A program made the translations under genes and the position numbers. From Acidobacteriota bacterium (lineage in GTDB: Bacteria > Acidobacteriota > Blastocatellia > Pyrinomonadales > Pyrinomonadaceae), in assembly GCA_023391155.1 (NCBI GenBank), contig JAEWBM010000071.1, positions 1 to 5,265 of the forward strand: a stretch of DNA of 5,265 bases, given 5' to 3'. The notes below the pieces were generated by a model. It had not been told where the DNA came from and ran no database searches. It saw only the letters and a list, made by a program, of their open reading frames with translations. This document shows positions 1-4,978 of the stretch, piece by piece. Within the stretch, counting starts at the first letter, position 1, and every line of letters begins with the position of its first letter.

Positions 1-314
1 AGTACACCAGCCTGCCTGTGGCGATCGGCTACAGCGGCCCGGCAACGAAGATCTTCAAGGTCAGGAAAACAGATCAGGATGGCGGCGAGATCGAGACGAT
101 CGTAGGGCCTGAGATCGGCGGCGACACACTTGTCAAACTTTCGGATTTCCGCACCGTCGGCAATGTTCAGCTTCCGCACCGCTGGGCATCGACGGTTAAC
201 GGTCAGATGAAGGAGACCCTGGACATTCTGTCTTACGAGATCAACCCTGTAAACATCGCTGAGAAATTTGCGAACAAACGGGTACTGGTCAGGACGCCCG
301 CTCCACAGAAATAG
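1..314 (+). CDS. C-terminal end of a LolA/outer-membrane-lipoprotein-sorting-like protein (5' partial)
   Basis: The reading frame is open from base 3 to the TAA-type stop region ending at 314, giving 103 residues and no start of its own. The GTG at 18 is only an internal valine of a gene that begins upstream of the window. The tail carries the pattern LSDFRTVGNVQLPHRW followed by an alternating strand and a closing I..Y-E-I-N-P..I-A-E-K-F. This resembles the last beta strands of LolA/LolB-fold proteins of the outer-membrane-lipoprotein-sorting type, which are abundant in Acidobacteria and typically end with a 'D(Y/F)R.V.GV.LP' strand and an 'N.pid...F' strand. The match is from memory of the fold pattern, not a search, so the family call is tentative. 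The periplasmic location is inferred only from that family, because the N-terminus and any signal peptide lie outside the window. The gene converges on the minus-strand reductase gene and ends 18 nt before it. Confidence 0.6.
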   Translation, partial: YTSLPVAIGYSGPATKIFKVRKTDQDGGEIETIVGPEIGGDTLVKLSDFRTVGNVQLPHRWASTVNGQMKETLDILSYEINPVNIAEKFANKRVLVRTPAPQK

Positions 315-332
315 ATCAGTTTCGCGGATCGA

Positions 333-1376
333 TCAGGCGGCGGGCTGTGTGGCCCCCGCCTTTTTTTGTTGGGCGTTGCGGCTCGCGATCGCTTCTACGA
401 TCGGCGGGCCGGCATCGATCGCACCTTTTATATGCCTTTGATGGGTGAAGTGGCCTGCGACAAAAACACCCGGTACATTGGTTTCAAAAGTTTCAGGATC
501 GTAGGCCGGCACCTCGCCGTGCTTCCCTTGCTCCGTCTCGACGCCGACCGCGCGGAGCAAGCCGAGTTCTGCATCCGAGCCGATCAGTACAAATACCACA
601 TCGTTCTCGATAACGCTCCGCTCGCCGGACTCGCTTTCTAGTTCGACCTCGCTCTCGCGGATCTCAACGACACGGCCGAGAAAGAACAGCTTTAGGCAGT
701 GTTTCTGCAGTTCCTCTTCAAGCGGCTTTTTGACCCAGTATTTTATGCAGCCTTGCTTGGGATCGTTGTTCTCCCAATCGCTGCGGAAGATCGCGAGGGT
801 GGTGTCCGCCCCCTCTTCGGCAAGAAAGAGCGCCGCCTCACCGGCCGAGTTTCCGCCTCCAACGATCAGTGCCCTTTTGCGGACCCAGGGATAAGTTTCT
901 CGGAACTGATGGTGCACTTTCGCAAGCTCTTCGCCGGGGACCCCAAGCTTTCGCGGATGGTCCATCGCACCGATAGCGAAAAGAATATTGCGTGCCCGGT
1001 ACGCCTGTTTATCCGTCTTTACAAAAAATACCGAATCGCTCTCTTCGCGTCTTTGCGTTTTTGAGGGAGATCCTTCCCGGGTCACTTCCACAACCGTTTC
1101 TTCGGTCCGCACATTGAGATCATTATCCAAAACGAACCGGACATAATAGGAAAGCAGTTCCTCGCGGGTCGGTTTTTCACGTGCCGGGTCGAGCCCGCCT
1201 TCGACGAATTCGAGCTCGTTGATCGTCGAAAAAACGGTCAGCCCCACGGGGTAGTTATAGATGGTATTGGCTATGAGGCCCTTTTCGATCACTACATGAT
1301 CGAGTCCCGCCTTCTTGGCTTCGAAGGCAGCAGAGATCCCTGCGGGCCCGGCGCCGATTATCAGAAGGTCATACAT
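333..1376 (-). CDS. ypdA: YpdA-like FAD/NAD(P)H-dependent oxidoreductase (putative bacillithiol-disulfide-reductase family)
   Basis: This is a flavoprotein of the thioredoxin-reductase fold, 347 residues from the ATG at 1376. The FAD-binding GxGxxG (GAGPAG) is at residues 8-13, directly after MYDLLII. The E-K-G / I-Y-N-Y-P block (31-43) is typical of YpdA. The NAD(P)H site is GGGNSAG at 173-179, and the second FAD contact is V-P-G-V-F-V-A-G around 301-308. There is no CxxC redox pair between the two Rossmann parts, so this is not a classical TrxB. YpdA reduces bacillithiol disulfide with NADPH in Firmicutes. The cysteine reported as essential in S. aureus (Cys14, in GGGPCG) is alanine here (A12), so the substrate is uncertain. 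An in-frame TTG at 1400 would add eight residues, but its GGAGG lies only 1 nt away. The ATG has GAGGCGGG at 8 nt and matches the family start. The ATG overlaps the end of the upstream gene by 8 nt (ATGTATGA), which suggests translational coupling. Residues 102-113 form a polar insert between two strands. Confidence 0.85.
   Translation of the reverse strand: MYDLLIIGAGPAGISAAFEAKKAGLDHVVIEKGLIANTIYNYPVGLTVFSTINELEFVEGGLDPAREKPTREELLSYYVRFVLDNDLNVRTEETVVEVTREGSPSKTQRREESDSVFFVKTDKQAYRARNILFAIGAMDHPRKLGVPGEELAKVHHQFRETYPWVRKRALIVGGGNSAGEAALFLAEEGADTTLAIFRSDWENNDPKQGCIKYWVKKPLEEELQKHCLKLFFLGRVVEIRESEVELESESGERSVIENDVVFVLIGSDAELGLLRAVGVETEQGKHGEVPAYDPETFETNVPGVFVAGHFTHQRHIKGAIDAGPPIVEAIASRNAQQKKAGATQPAA
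335..367 (+). terminator. Intrinsic terminator of the leftmost gene
   Basis: Bases 335-345 pair with 352-361 as a 10-bp GC-rich stem with a single bulged C at 341 and a 6-nt loop (TGTGTG, 346-351), followed by seven Ts (361-367). It lies 20 nt after the plus-strand stop. The T-run is only on the plus-strand side, so it is unidirectional. The whole structure lies inside the last codons of the convergent reductase gene, where it encodes the Q-K-K-A-G-A-T-Q-P-A-A tail. Confidence 0.8.
1043..1058 (-). repeat. Imperfect tandem octamer inside the reductase gene
   Basis: On the minus strand the sequence reads ACGCAAAG followed by ACGCGAAG, two octamers differing at one base. It encodes T-Q-R-R-E of the hydrophilic loop at residues 102-113. 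Short direct repeats of this ACGCAAAG/ACGCGAAG style are, from memory, a common dispersed intergenic type in several phyla. Here the repeat is within a coding frame. Confidence 0.4.
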
Positions 1377-1659
1377 TGTCGCTGCCCGCCTCGCTCTCAA
1401 GCCTCCGCAATTCCTCAGTGAATTTTTCGATTTGCATTCGCGTTGTTTCGAGCTTTCGTTTGGATTCGAGGTACTTTTCCCATTCGCCCGTTGCGGTCAG
1501 GGCCTTTAAGACGTCCTCGTCCAGTGCATGCGACATCACGACCAACAGATCGCTCAACGCCTCGTGCCCCTCAAGCAAGGACTCAATGATCGAATAAGCG
1601 AGCTTGGCATTCGGCAAGTCAATATCGAGATCTGAATTGTTCAACTGTGTAATGTTCAT
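1369..1659 (-). CDS. Unrecognised small acidic helical protein
   Basis: I do not recognise this 96-residue protein. It is predicted to be nearly all helical, is acidic, contains no cysteine, and has no signal peptide or membrane segment. Residues 1-18 are polar (N-N-S-D-L-D-I-D-L-P). A helix-rich middle follows (19-56, with L-L-E-G-H-E-A-L-S-D-L-L). Residues 59-90 alternate charged and hydrophobic residues (W-E-K-Y-L-E-S-K-R-K-L ... F-T-E-E-L-R-R-L) in a coiled-coil-like way. The ATG at 1659 has only a weak upstream purine stretch (AAGACGA). Its last 8 nt overlap the start of the YpdA-like reductase, so the two are probably co-translated and may work together. It lies immediately downstream of the inverted-repeat cassette, and its original upstream neighbour was probably ygfZ. 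Its conservation with the reductase is the most useful clue to its role. Coding reality is supported by the tight overlap and by the amino-acid composition. Confidence 0.7.
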   Translation of the reverse strand: MNITQLNNSDLDIDLPNAKLAYSIIESLLEGHEALSDLLVVMSHALDEDVLKALTATGEWEKYLESKRKLETTRMQIEKFTEELRRLESEAGSDNV

Positions 1660-1680
1660 TCGTCTTGGATTGGTGCAGTT

Positions 1681-1727
1681 TTTTCTTGATTTCCGTTTTT
1701 CTTCTTTTCTTATTTCGTGGTTAATAT
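1681..1727 (+). repeat. Left arm of the long inverted repeat
   Basis: The core at 1698-1727 is the reverse complement of 2174-2203 at 29 of 30 positions; the only mismatch is A1712 against G2189. Outside the core, TTTTCTT-GATTT (1681-1692) matches the reverse complement of 2205-2217 with a one-base gap, and the two blocks are separated by CCGTT here and a single base in the other arm. The inner end carries CGTGGTTAATAT. It lies in the 94-nt gap between the GxxExxY stop and the start of the 96-residue gene. Confidence 0.9.
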
Positions 1728-1753
1728 CTGTTGCTATCTAAGGCCCACTTTCC

Positions 1754-2161
1754 TCAAATTATGAGTTTTTTCCATTCCGGCCGACCGTGACTGCCAAAGT
1801 TGAACAGTAGTCCCACACGCATCCTACACACCTTTAAATAGTTTATTACCTGTGCCCAATCTATAGGTGACAGTGCATTAACAGCCTTTATCTCCACAAT
1901 TATCTTGTTATAGCAAACGAAGTCGGCGATGTAATCGCGATCAAGTAGGCGCCCTTTGTACTCAATACCGAATCGCTGCTGTTGCGTGAATGGAATACCA
2001 CGGTCATCGAGTTCGACAGCCAAAGCGTCCTGATACACGCCTTCAAGGAATCCGGGCCCAAGTTTGTAATAAACCTCCATTGCGGCACCAACCACCTGGT
2101 AGGACTCCTCGGCTAAAAATTGTTTTGACGGGTCGGTCTTATGATCTTCGGCATCGCGCAT
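1754..2161 (-). CDS. GxxExxY protein (PD-(D/E)XK nuclease-like fold)
   Basis: The protein has 135 residues, close to the roughly 125 typical of the GxxExxY family (TIGR04256 / PDDEXK_3). The name-giving motif is G37-F-L-E40-G-V-Y43 after an amphipathic helix (V-V-G-A-A-M-E-V-Y-Y-K-L-G-P-G). The nuclease-like core is D80 in Y-I-A-D-F-V, then E90-I-K92 in I-I-V-E-I-K-A. A downstream Q104-V-I-N-Y108 resembles the QxxxY of RecB-type nucleases. The end G-L-L-F-N-F-G...W-K-K-L-I is the usual family C-terminus. All putative catalytic residues are intact, so it may be an active nuclease; the biological role of the family is unknown to me. The N-terminal 15 residues are charged and atypical, and there is no Shine-Dalgarno before the ATG at 2161, so an internal start is possible, although the next Met (M28) would cut into the family core. 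It is enclosed by the inverted arms and sits in the same orientation as the operon. Confidence 0.88.
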   Translation of the reverse strand: MRDAEDHKTDPSKQFLAEESYQVVGAAMEVYYKLGPGFLEGVYQDALAVELDDRGIPFTQQQRFGIEYKGRLLDRDYIADFVCYNKIIVEIKAVNALSPIDWAQVINYLKVCRMRVGLLFNFGSHGRPEWKKLII

Positions 2162-2173
2162 AGTGTTGAAAGA

Positions 2174-2217
2174 ATATTAACCACGAAAGAAGAAAAGAAG
2201 AAACAAATCTAAGAAAA
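2174..2217 (-). repeat. Right arm of the long inverted repeat
   Basis: This is the partner of 1681-1727, with its 30-bp core at 2174-2203. Read on the plus strand it begins ATATTAACCACGAAAGAAGA and is a near-pure purine run from 2185 to 2203. Its outer end (AAGAAAA, 2211-2217) lies within the ygfZ coding sequence: on the minus strand it supplies the TTT-TCT codons and the T of the TAG stop. The inner end is 12 nt upstream of the GxxExxY start codon. Confidence 0.9.
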
Positions 2218-3108
2218 TGGTATATCCACCACGCGTGCCCGGAGATTCCCAGCCATTAAGTCGGCCCCCGGCTCAAGGTATGCGTATCGGATGAAGGCTA
2301 AGGCGATCGTTTCATTAAGTTTTGGAGAAAAGGTGACGCTCGTTAACCTGCCGGCGTTTTTGCCGTCGGGTGTGGTTAGTTCTGTGCCGGGAGCGATCGG
2401 GGTTTCGCCGCCTAGGGATTCGGCGGGTTCGACGACTAGTCCCGTGAGCTGCTTTGCCACGTGCCCGCGAAAGTGGATGCGGGCGATGATCTCCTGGCCG
2501 ACGTAGCAGCCCTTGTTATATGAGATCAGGCCGTCCAAGCCGAGTTCGGGCACGATCGTCGTCTCATCCATATCGACGCCGTACTTCGGAATGCCCGATT
2601 CGATCCGCAGGGTTTCGTATGTTTCCTCGTCAATAGCGACGGCACCGGCCGCAGTCAAACCCGCCTCAAATGATTCGGCTTGGTCCGCCGTAACAAAGCA
2701 CGACCTCCCGACCGGCGAATCAAATACATATGCCCCTTCAGGCGGCTCGGGCATCGGCCCGAACACCTCGTAATACGTGTGGGCGTCCGACAGGTCCTCG
2801 ACGAAGAAATCACCCGCGAACGTGAATCGGAATAGGCTGTTGTAAAGGACCTCACGCGTTGCCGCCTCGGTCTCAAAGAGATAGCGGTCTCCCTGTCGAA
2901 GCACCCGCACCACCGCGATCAATCGTCCCTGTGCATTCGGGAACGCCGCAAGCATTTGCGCCTGGTCCTCGAGCGTTTTCATGTCGTTGGTGATCATGCC
3001 GTCCAGAAACTGTTTCGCTTCGGCTCCCCAAACGGCGATCAGCCCGCGCGGCATCTTGTGATATCCCGAACCTCCCGAACGGACGTGGTTGTAAGCTTCA
3101 ATATTCAT
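2209..3108 (-). CDS. ygfZ: Folate-binding YgfZ/CAF17-type Fe-S maintenance protein
   Basis: The protein has 299 residues, within the usual range for bacterial YgfZ (E. coli about 326). YgfZ is a GcvT-fold, tetrahydrofolate-binding protein needed for full activity of certain Fe-S enzymes such as MiaB; it acts in the cytoplasm. The signature K-G-C-Y-x-G-Q-E is intact at 199-206, including the conserved Cys201, and is followed by I-I-A-R-I-H-F-R-G-H-V. The N-terminal GcvT-like half contains G-x-x-A-x-x-F-L-D-G-M-I-T-N-D (28-42) and F-P-N-A-Q-G-R (56-62). The C-terminal barrel has G-R-L-T-S (253-257) and ends in A-R-V-V-D-I-P-F-S. It starts with ATG 10 nt after the stop of the glycosylase gene and has no visible Shine-Dalgarno, so translation probably depends on coupling. 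The stop codon lies inside the outer end of the right inverted arm. Confidence 0.93.
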   Translation of the reverse strand: MNIEAYNHVRSGGSGYHKMPRGLIAVWGAEAKQFLDGMITNDMKTLEDQAQMLAAFPNAQGRLIAVVRVLRQGDRYLFETEAATREVLYNSLFRFTFAGDFFVEDLSDAHTYYEVFGPMPEPPEGAYVFDSPVGRSCFVTADQAESFEAGLTAAGAVAIDEETYETLRIESGIPKYGVDMDETTIVPELGLDGLISYNKGCYVGQEIIARIHFRGHVAKQLTGLVVEPAESLGGETPIAPGTELTTPDGKNAGRLTSVTFSPKLNETIALAFIRYAYLEPGADLMAGNLRARVVDIPFS

Positions 3109-3118
3109 TTATTCAATC

Positions 3119-3736
3119 TTAGGTAACCGTGCGGCCCGGAACAACCCCGATCAACCTGCCCAGCCTTCCAAAGTGCTCAAGCTGCAGATCTAACCCTCGC
3201 TGCGCCGCGATCACCTGCGGGCTCGGGTGATATAGGGGCAGTAATGTGCGGCCGTTCCAATTCACCGGTTGCCCGGCGTCAAACTTGAGCATTAGCCCAT
3301 GCGGCTCGATCGCCTTGATCGCATCCAGCGCCACGCCCCCCAGAGTGGCAACGACCCGCGGATCGATCAGCTCAAAGGTCCGTTGCAGCCAACTCGAACA
3401 TGTCTTGATCTCCGTCCGCGTGGGCTTACGGTTCGCATCTGTCTCGGTCCGCGGGCTGCACATAACGGCGTTAGTGATAAAGATCTCGTCACGGGTCAGT
3501 CCGATAGAATCAAGCAGTCGCTGAAAGTTCTCGCCGGATTTGTCTCCATAAAACGGCCGCCGCGTACGGTCCGCTCCCTGCCGTCCGGGTGCCTCCGCCA
3601 CAAAAAGCACGCGCGGCCGCAGCGGACCATTTAGATCGCTCAGCACCGCCTGTTTATCGGCGAGATCAGGGCACAGTGTGCACACGGCCGCCTCGCGGCA
3701 CATCGCGTCAAACCGTTCCTGTTTGGACAATGGCAT
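3119..3736 (-). CDS. Uracil-DNA glycosylase superfamily protein, family 4/5-like, probable 4Fe-4S
   Basis: The protein has 205 residues and would remove uracil (and perhaps other deaminated bases) from DNA to start base-excision repair. Motif 1 reads A-E-A-P-G (47-51) followed by G-A-D-R-T-R-R-P-F-Y-G-D-x-S-G (54-68). The G-A-x-R-T and G-D-x-S-G elements resemble family 5 (UDGb), while the E-A-P-G resembles family 4. N89-A (in I-T-N-A-V-M-C) follows, and the C-terminal catalytic-loop motif H170-P-S-P is present. Four cysteines, C19-x2-C22, C93 and C113, are placed as in the Fe-S-containing families, so a structural 4Fe-4S cluster is likely. The sub-family is not settled by eye. The ATG at 3736 has only a short AGG upstream. 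It is the first gene of the minus-strand cluster, divergent from mrp, and its need for an Fe-S cluster fits the neighbours. Confidence 0.88.
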   Translation of the reverse strand: MPLSKQERFDAMCREAAVCTLCPDLADKQAVLSDLNGPLRPRVLFVAEAPGRQGADRTRRPFYGDKSGENFQRLLDSIGLTRDEIFITNAVMCSPRTETDANRKPTRTEIKTCSSWLQRTFELIDPRVVATLGGVALDAIKAIEPHGLMLKFDAGQPVNWNGRTLLPLYHPSPQVIAAQRGLDLQLEHFGRLGRLIGVVPGRTVT

Positions 3737-3754
3737 ACCTGAATTTGTTAGAAT
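3724..3754 (+). promoter_or_regulatory. Possible promoter of mrp
   Basis: TGGACA (3724-3729, 5/6 to TTGACA) and TAGAAT (3749-3754, 5/6 to TATAAT) are separated by 19 nt, a little long. Transcription would begin near 3761, which gives a 30-nt leader before the ATG at 3791 and argues against the in-frame TTG at 3761 as the start. The -35 overlaps the first codons of the divergent glycosylase gene. No comparably good minus-strand promoter is seen in this short divergent gap. Confidence 0.3.
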
Positions 3755-3790
3755 AGCCTTTTGAGTACAGTATCAGAAACCAAACCCATA

Positions 3791-4873
3791 ATGAGCCAAC
3801 TAACAGAACAAACAGTTCTCGATTCGCTGACACAGATAATCGACCCTGACCTGAAGAAGGATATCGTTACGCTGGGATTCATCCGCGACCTTGCCATATC
3901 CGGCGGAGACGTCAGCTTTCGCATCGTCCTAACGACCCCCGCTTGTCCCGTCAAAGACCTGATGGAGGCACAGGCCCGCGAGATCGTAGGCGGGCTGCCG
4001 GGCGTTGAGAATGTGCACGTTACTATGGATGCCGAGGTGCCCCAGGGCCGCGGCGTCGCCAACAACGTTGCGATCCCCGGCGTCAAGAACATCATTGCCG
4101 TTTCGAGCGGAAAGGGCGGCGTCGGCAAATCGACGGTTGCGGTCAATCTAGCCATCGCCCTGGCACAGAACGGTGCCAAGGTCGGGATCATGGACGCCGA
4201 CGTTTACGGCCCGAATATCCCGCTTATGCTCGGCACCGGTTACGGCCAGCCCGAGGTCGTTAACGGCCAGCTCAAACCCATCGAAGCATACGGCGTCAAG
4301 ATGATATCCATGGCCGTGCTTGTTCCGCCCGATAAGCCAATGATCCTCCGCGGTCCGATGCTCCACGGCGTCGTCCGCCAATTTCTTACAGATGTAAACT
4401 GGGGCGAGCTCGATTATCTGATCGTCGATATGCCCCCCGGAACCGGCGACGTTCAGCTTTCACTCGCCCAGCTTGTTCCGGTGCAGGGAGCGGTTCTGGT
4501 CACCACGCCCCAGGAAGTTTCGCTTTCCGACGTCCGCCGTGCGGTGAAGATGTTTGAGCAGGTCGCCCTTCCGGTACTGGGTGTGATCGAGAATATGTCG
4601 TATTTCATCGCCCCCGACACCGGCAATCGTTACGAGATATTCGGCAAGGGCGGCGGGGAGAAGCTCGCCTCGGAATACGGCCTGACCTTTCTGGGCCAGG
4701 TACCCATGGGAATGGAGGTCCGCGAAGGCGGTGACACCGGTAAACCTGTAGTAGTTGCCTTCCCAGACTCGCCCCAATCAGCAGCGTTTCGCACCGTGGC
4801 CGAAGAGGTCGCACGCCACGTCTCGATCGAGGCGATGAAGCCGGAGCTTGTAATTCTGTCAAAGGGCCGTTAG
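3791..4873 (+). CDS. mrp: Mrp/ApbC-type P-loop ATPase, Fe-S cluster carrier family
   Basis: The protein has 360 residues and is a cytoplasmic Mrp/NBP35 ATPase, a family that binds and delivers Fe-S clusters to apoproteins. Residues 1-80 are a MIP18 (DUF59) domain with D-P-D and T-T-P-A-C52-P-V-K-D. The ATPase domain follows: deviant Walker A G107-K-G-G-V-G-K113-S, M-D-A-D-V-Y-G-P-N (134-142), and D-M-P-P-G-T-G-D (213-220). The family's E-N-M-S-Y-F-I is present (267-273), but the C-P-x-C that usually follows is A-P-D-T (274-277), so C52 is the only cysteine in the protein. Similar CxxC-less Mrp proteins occur in other bacteria, so this is a recognised variant rather than damage. A TTG at 3761 would add ten residues. 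I prefer the ATG at 3791 because M-S-x-L-T-E-Q-x-V-L is the usual family start. No clear Shine-Dalgarno precedes either. It is divergent from the glycosylase-ygfZ cluster and is followed by the A-type carrier. Confidence 0.94.
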   Translation: MSQLTEQTVLDSLTQIIDPDLKKDIVTLGFIRDLAISGGDVSFRIVLTTPACPVKDLMEAQAREIVGGLPGVENVHVTMDAEVPQGRGVANNVAIPGVKNIIAVSSGKGGVGKSTVAVNLAIALAQNGAKVGIMDADVYGPNIPLMLGTGYGQPEVVNGQLKPIEAYGVKMISMAVLVPPDKPMILRGPMLHGVVRQFLTDVNWGELDYLIVDMPPGTGDVQLSLAQLVPVQGAVLVTTPQEVSLSDVRRAVKMFEQVALPVLGVIENMSYFIAPDTGNRYEIFGKGGGEKLASEYGLTFLGQVPMGMEVREGGDTGKPVVVAFPDSPQSAAFRTVAEEVARHVSIEAMKPELVILSKGR

Positions 4874-4874
4874 C

Positions 4875-4901
4875 AACGGCGAACACAGCCGCTTGTTTTT
4901 T
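4875..4901 (+). terminator. Probable terminator after mrp
   Basis: AACGGC (4875-4880) pairs with GCCG-C-TT (4888-4894, one bulged C) around a 7-nt loop, followed by G and six Ts (4896-4901). The stem is short. The left arm is also used by a second, mutually exclusive hairpin, GCCGTT-AGC-AACGGC (4866-4880), which spans the mrp stop codon. Termination may be partial, allowing some read-through into the carrier gene. Confidence 0.5.
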
Positions 4902-4936
4902 CATCTATTTATCGGGTAATATTTACAATAACGTAA

Positions 4937-4955
4937 GGATTCGATTGGCGAATCC
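4937..4955 (+). promoter_or_regulatory. Perfect inverted repeat in the leader of the A-type carrier gene
   Basis: GGATTCG-ATTGG-CGAATCC is a perfect 7-bp inverted repeat with a 5-nt spacer, 23 nt before the start codon and just ahead of the RBS. A weak -10-like TACAAT lies upstream at 4924-4929 without a good -35. The repeat could be an operator for a dimeric regulator or a leader hairpin. It does not resemble the E. coli IscR sites I know. Confidence 0.45.
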
Positions 4956-4964
4956 GACCATCAA

Positions 4965-4970
4965 AGGAGA
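4965..4970 (+). promoter_or_regulatory. Ribosome binding site of the A-type carrier gene
   Basis: AGGAGA lies 8 nt before the ATG at 4979. It is the only strong Shine-Dalgarno in the window and fixes the start of the last gene, suggesting higher translation than its neighbours. Confidence 0.85.
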
Positions 4971-4978
4971 ATTCATAA

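Larger units (their letters stand above)
1681..2217. mobile_element. Candidate inverted-repeat-bounded cassette carrying a GxxExxY gene
   Basis: Two long inverted arms (1681-1727 and 2174-2217) enclose exactly one gene, the GxxExxY protein on the minus strand, giving a unit of about 537 bp. The arms are visibly richer in A/T than the flanking genes, and the unit interrupts an operon whose other joints are 10 nt or overlapping. No transposase or recombinase is encoded, and no convincing target-site duplication is visible. If it moves, it would have to be mobilised by another enzyme or through RNA. The arms and their pairing are seen directly; mobility is inference. Confidence 0.5.

Noticed and set aside
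366..1064. Plus-strand open frames opposite the reductase (366-641 and 699-1064)
   Set aside because: They lie antisense to a well-supported flavoprotein gene, have no recognisable family pattern and no RBS, and are composition shadows.
1377..1400. TTG at 1400 as the start of the reductase
   Set aside because: The GGAGG is only one base upstream of it, and the added M-R-A-R-R-A-A-T precedes the canonical M-Y-D-L-L-I-I start.
1681..2217. CRISPR array or toxin-antitoxin pair around the GxxExxY gene
   Set aside because: There are only two repeats, in inverted orientation and with no spacers, and no antitoxin-like partner overlaps the gene.
1671..2221. TGGT on both sides of the cassette (1671-1674 and 2218-2221) as a target-site duplication
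   Set aside because: Only four bases, not flush with the left repeat tip (six bases away), and easily expected by chance.
3246..3634. Two plus-strand frames opposite the glycosylase
   Set aside because: The glycosylase frame carries all expected motifs; the opposite frames have none.
3763..3774. Near-palindrome GAGTACAGTATC in the divergent gap as an operator
   Set aside because: The half-sites are only five bases with a bulged base; too weak to call.
3761..3790. TTG at 3761 as the start of mrp
   Set aside because: It coincides with the predicted transcription start, lacks a Shine-Dalgarno, and adds ten residues before a family-typical M-S-x-L-T-E-Q start.
3748..4191. 147-residue minus-strand frame inside mrp
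   Set aside because: It is antisense to the Walker A region of mrp, rich in Pro/Ser/Thr/Arg as expected of a reverse-strand shadow, and has no family features.
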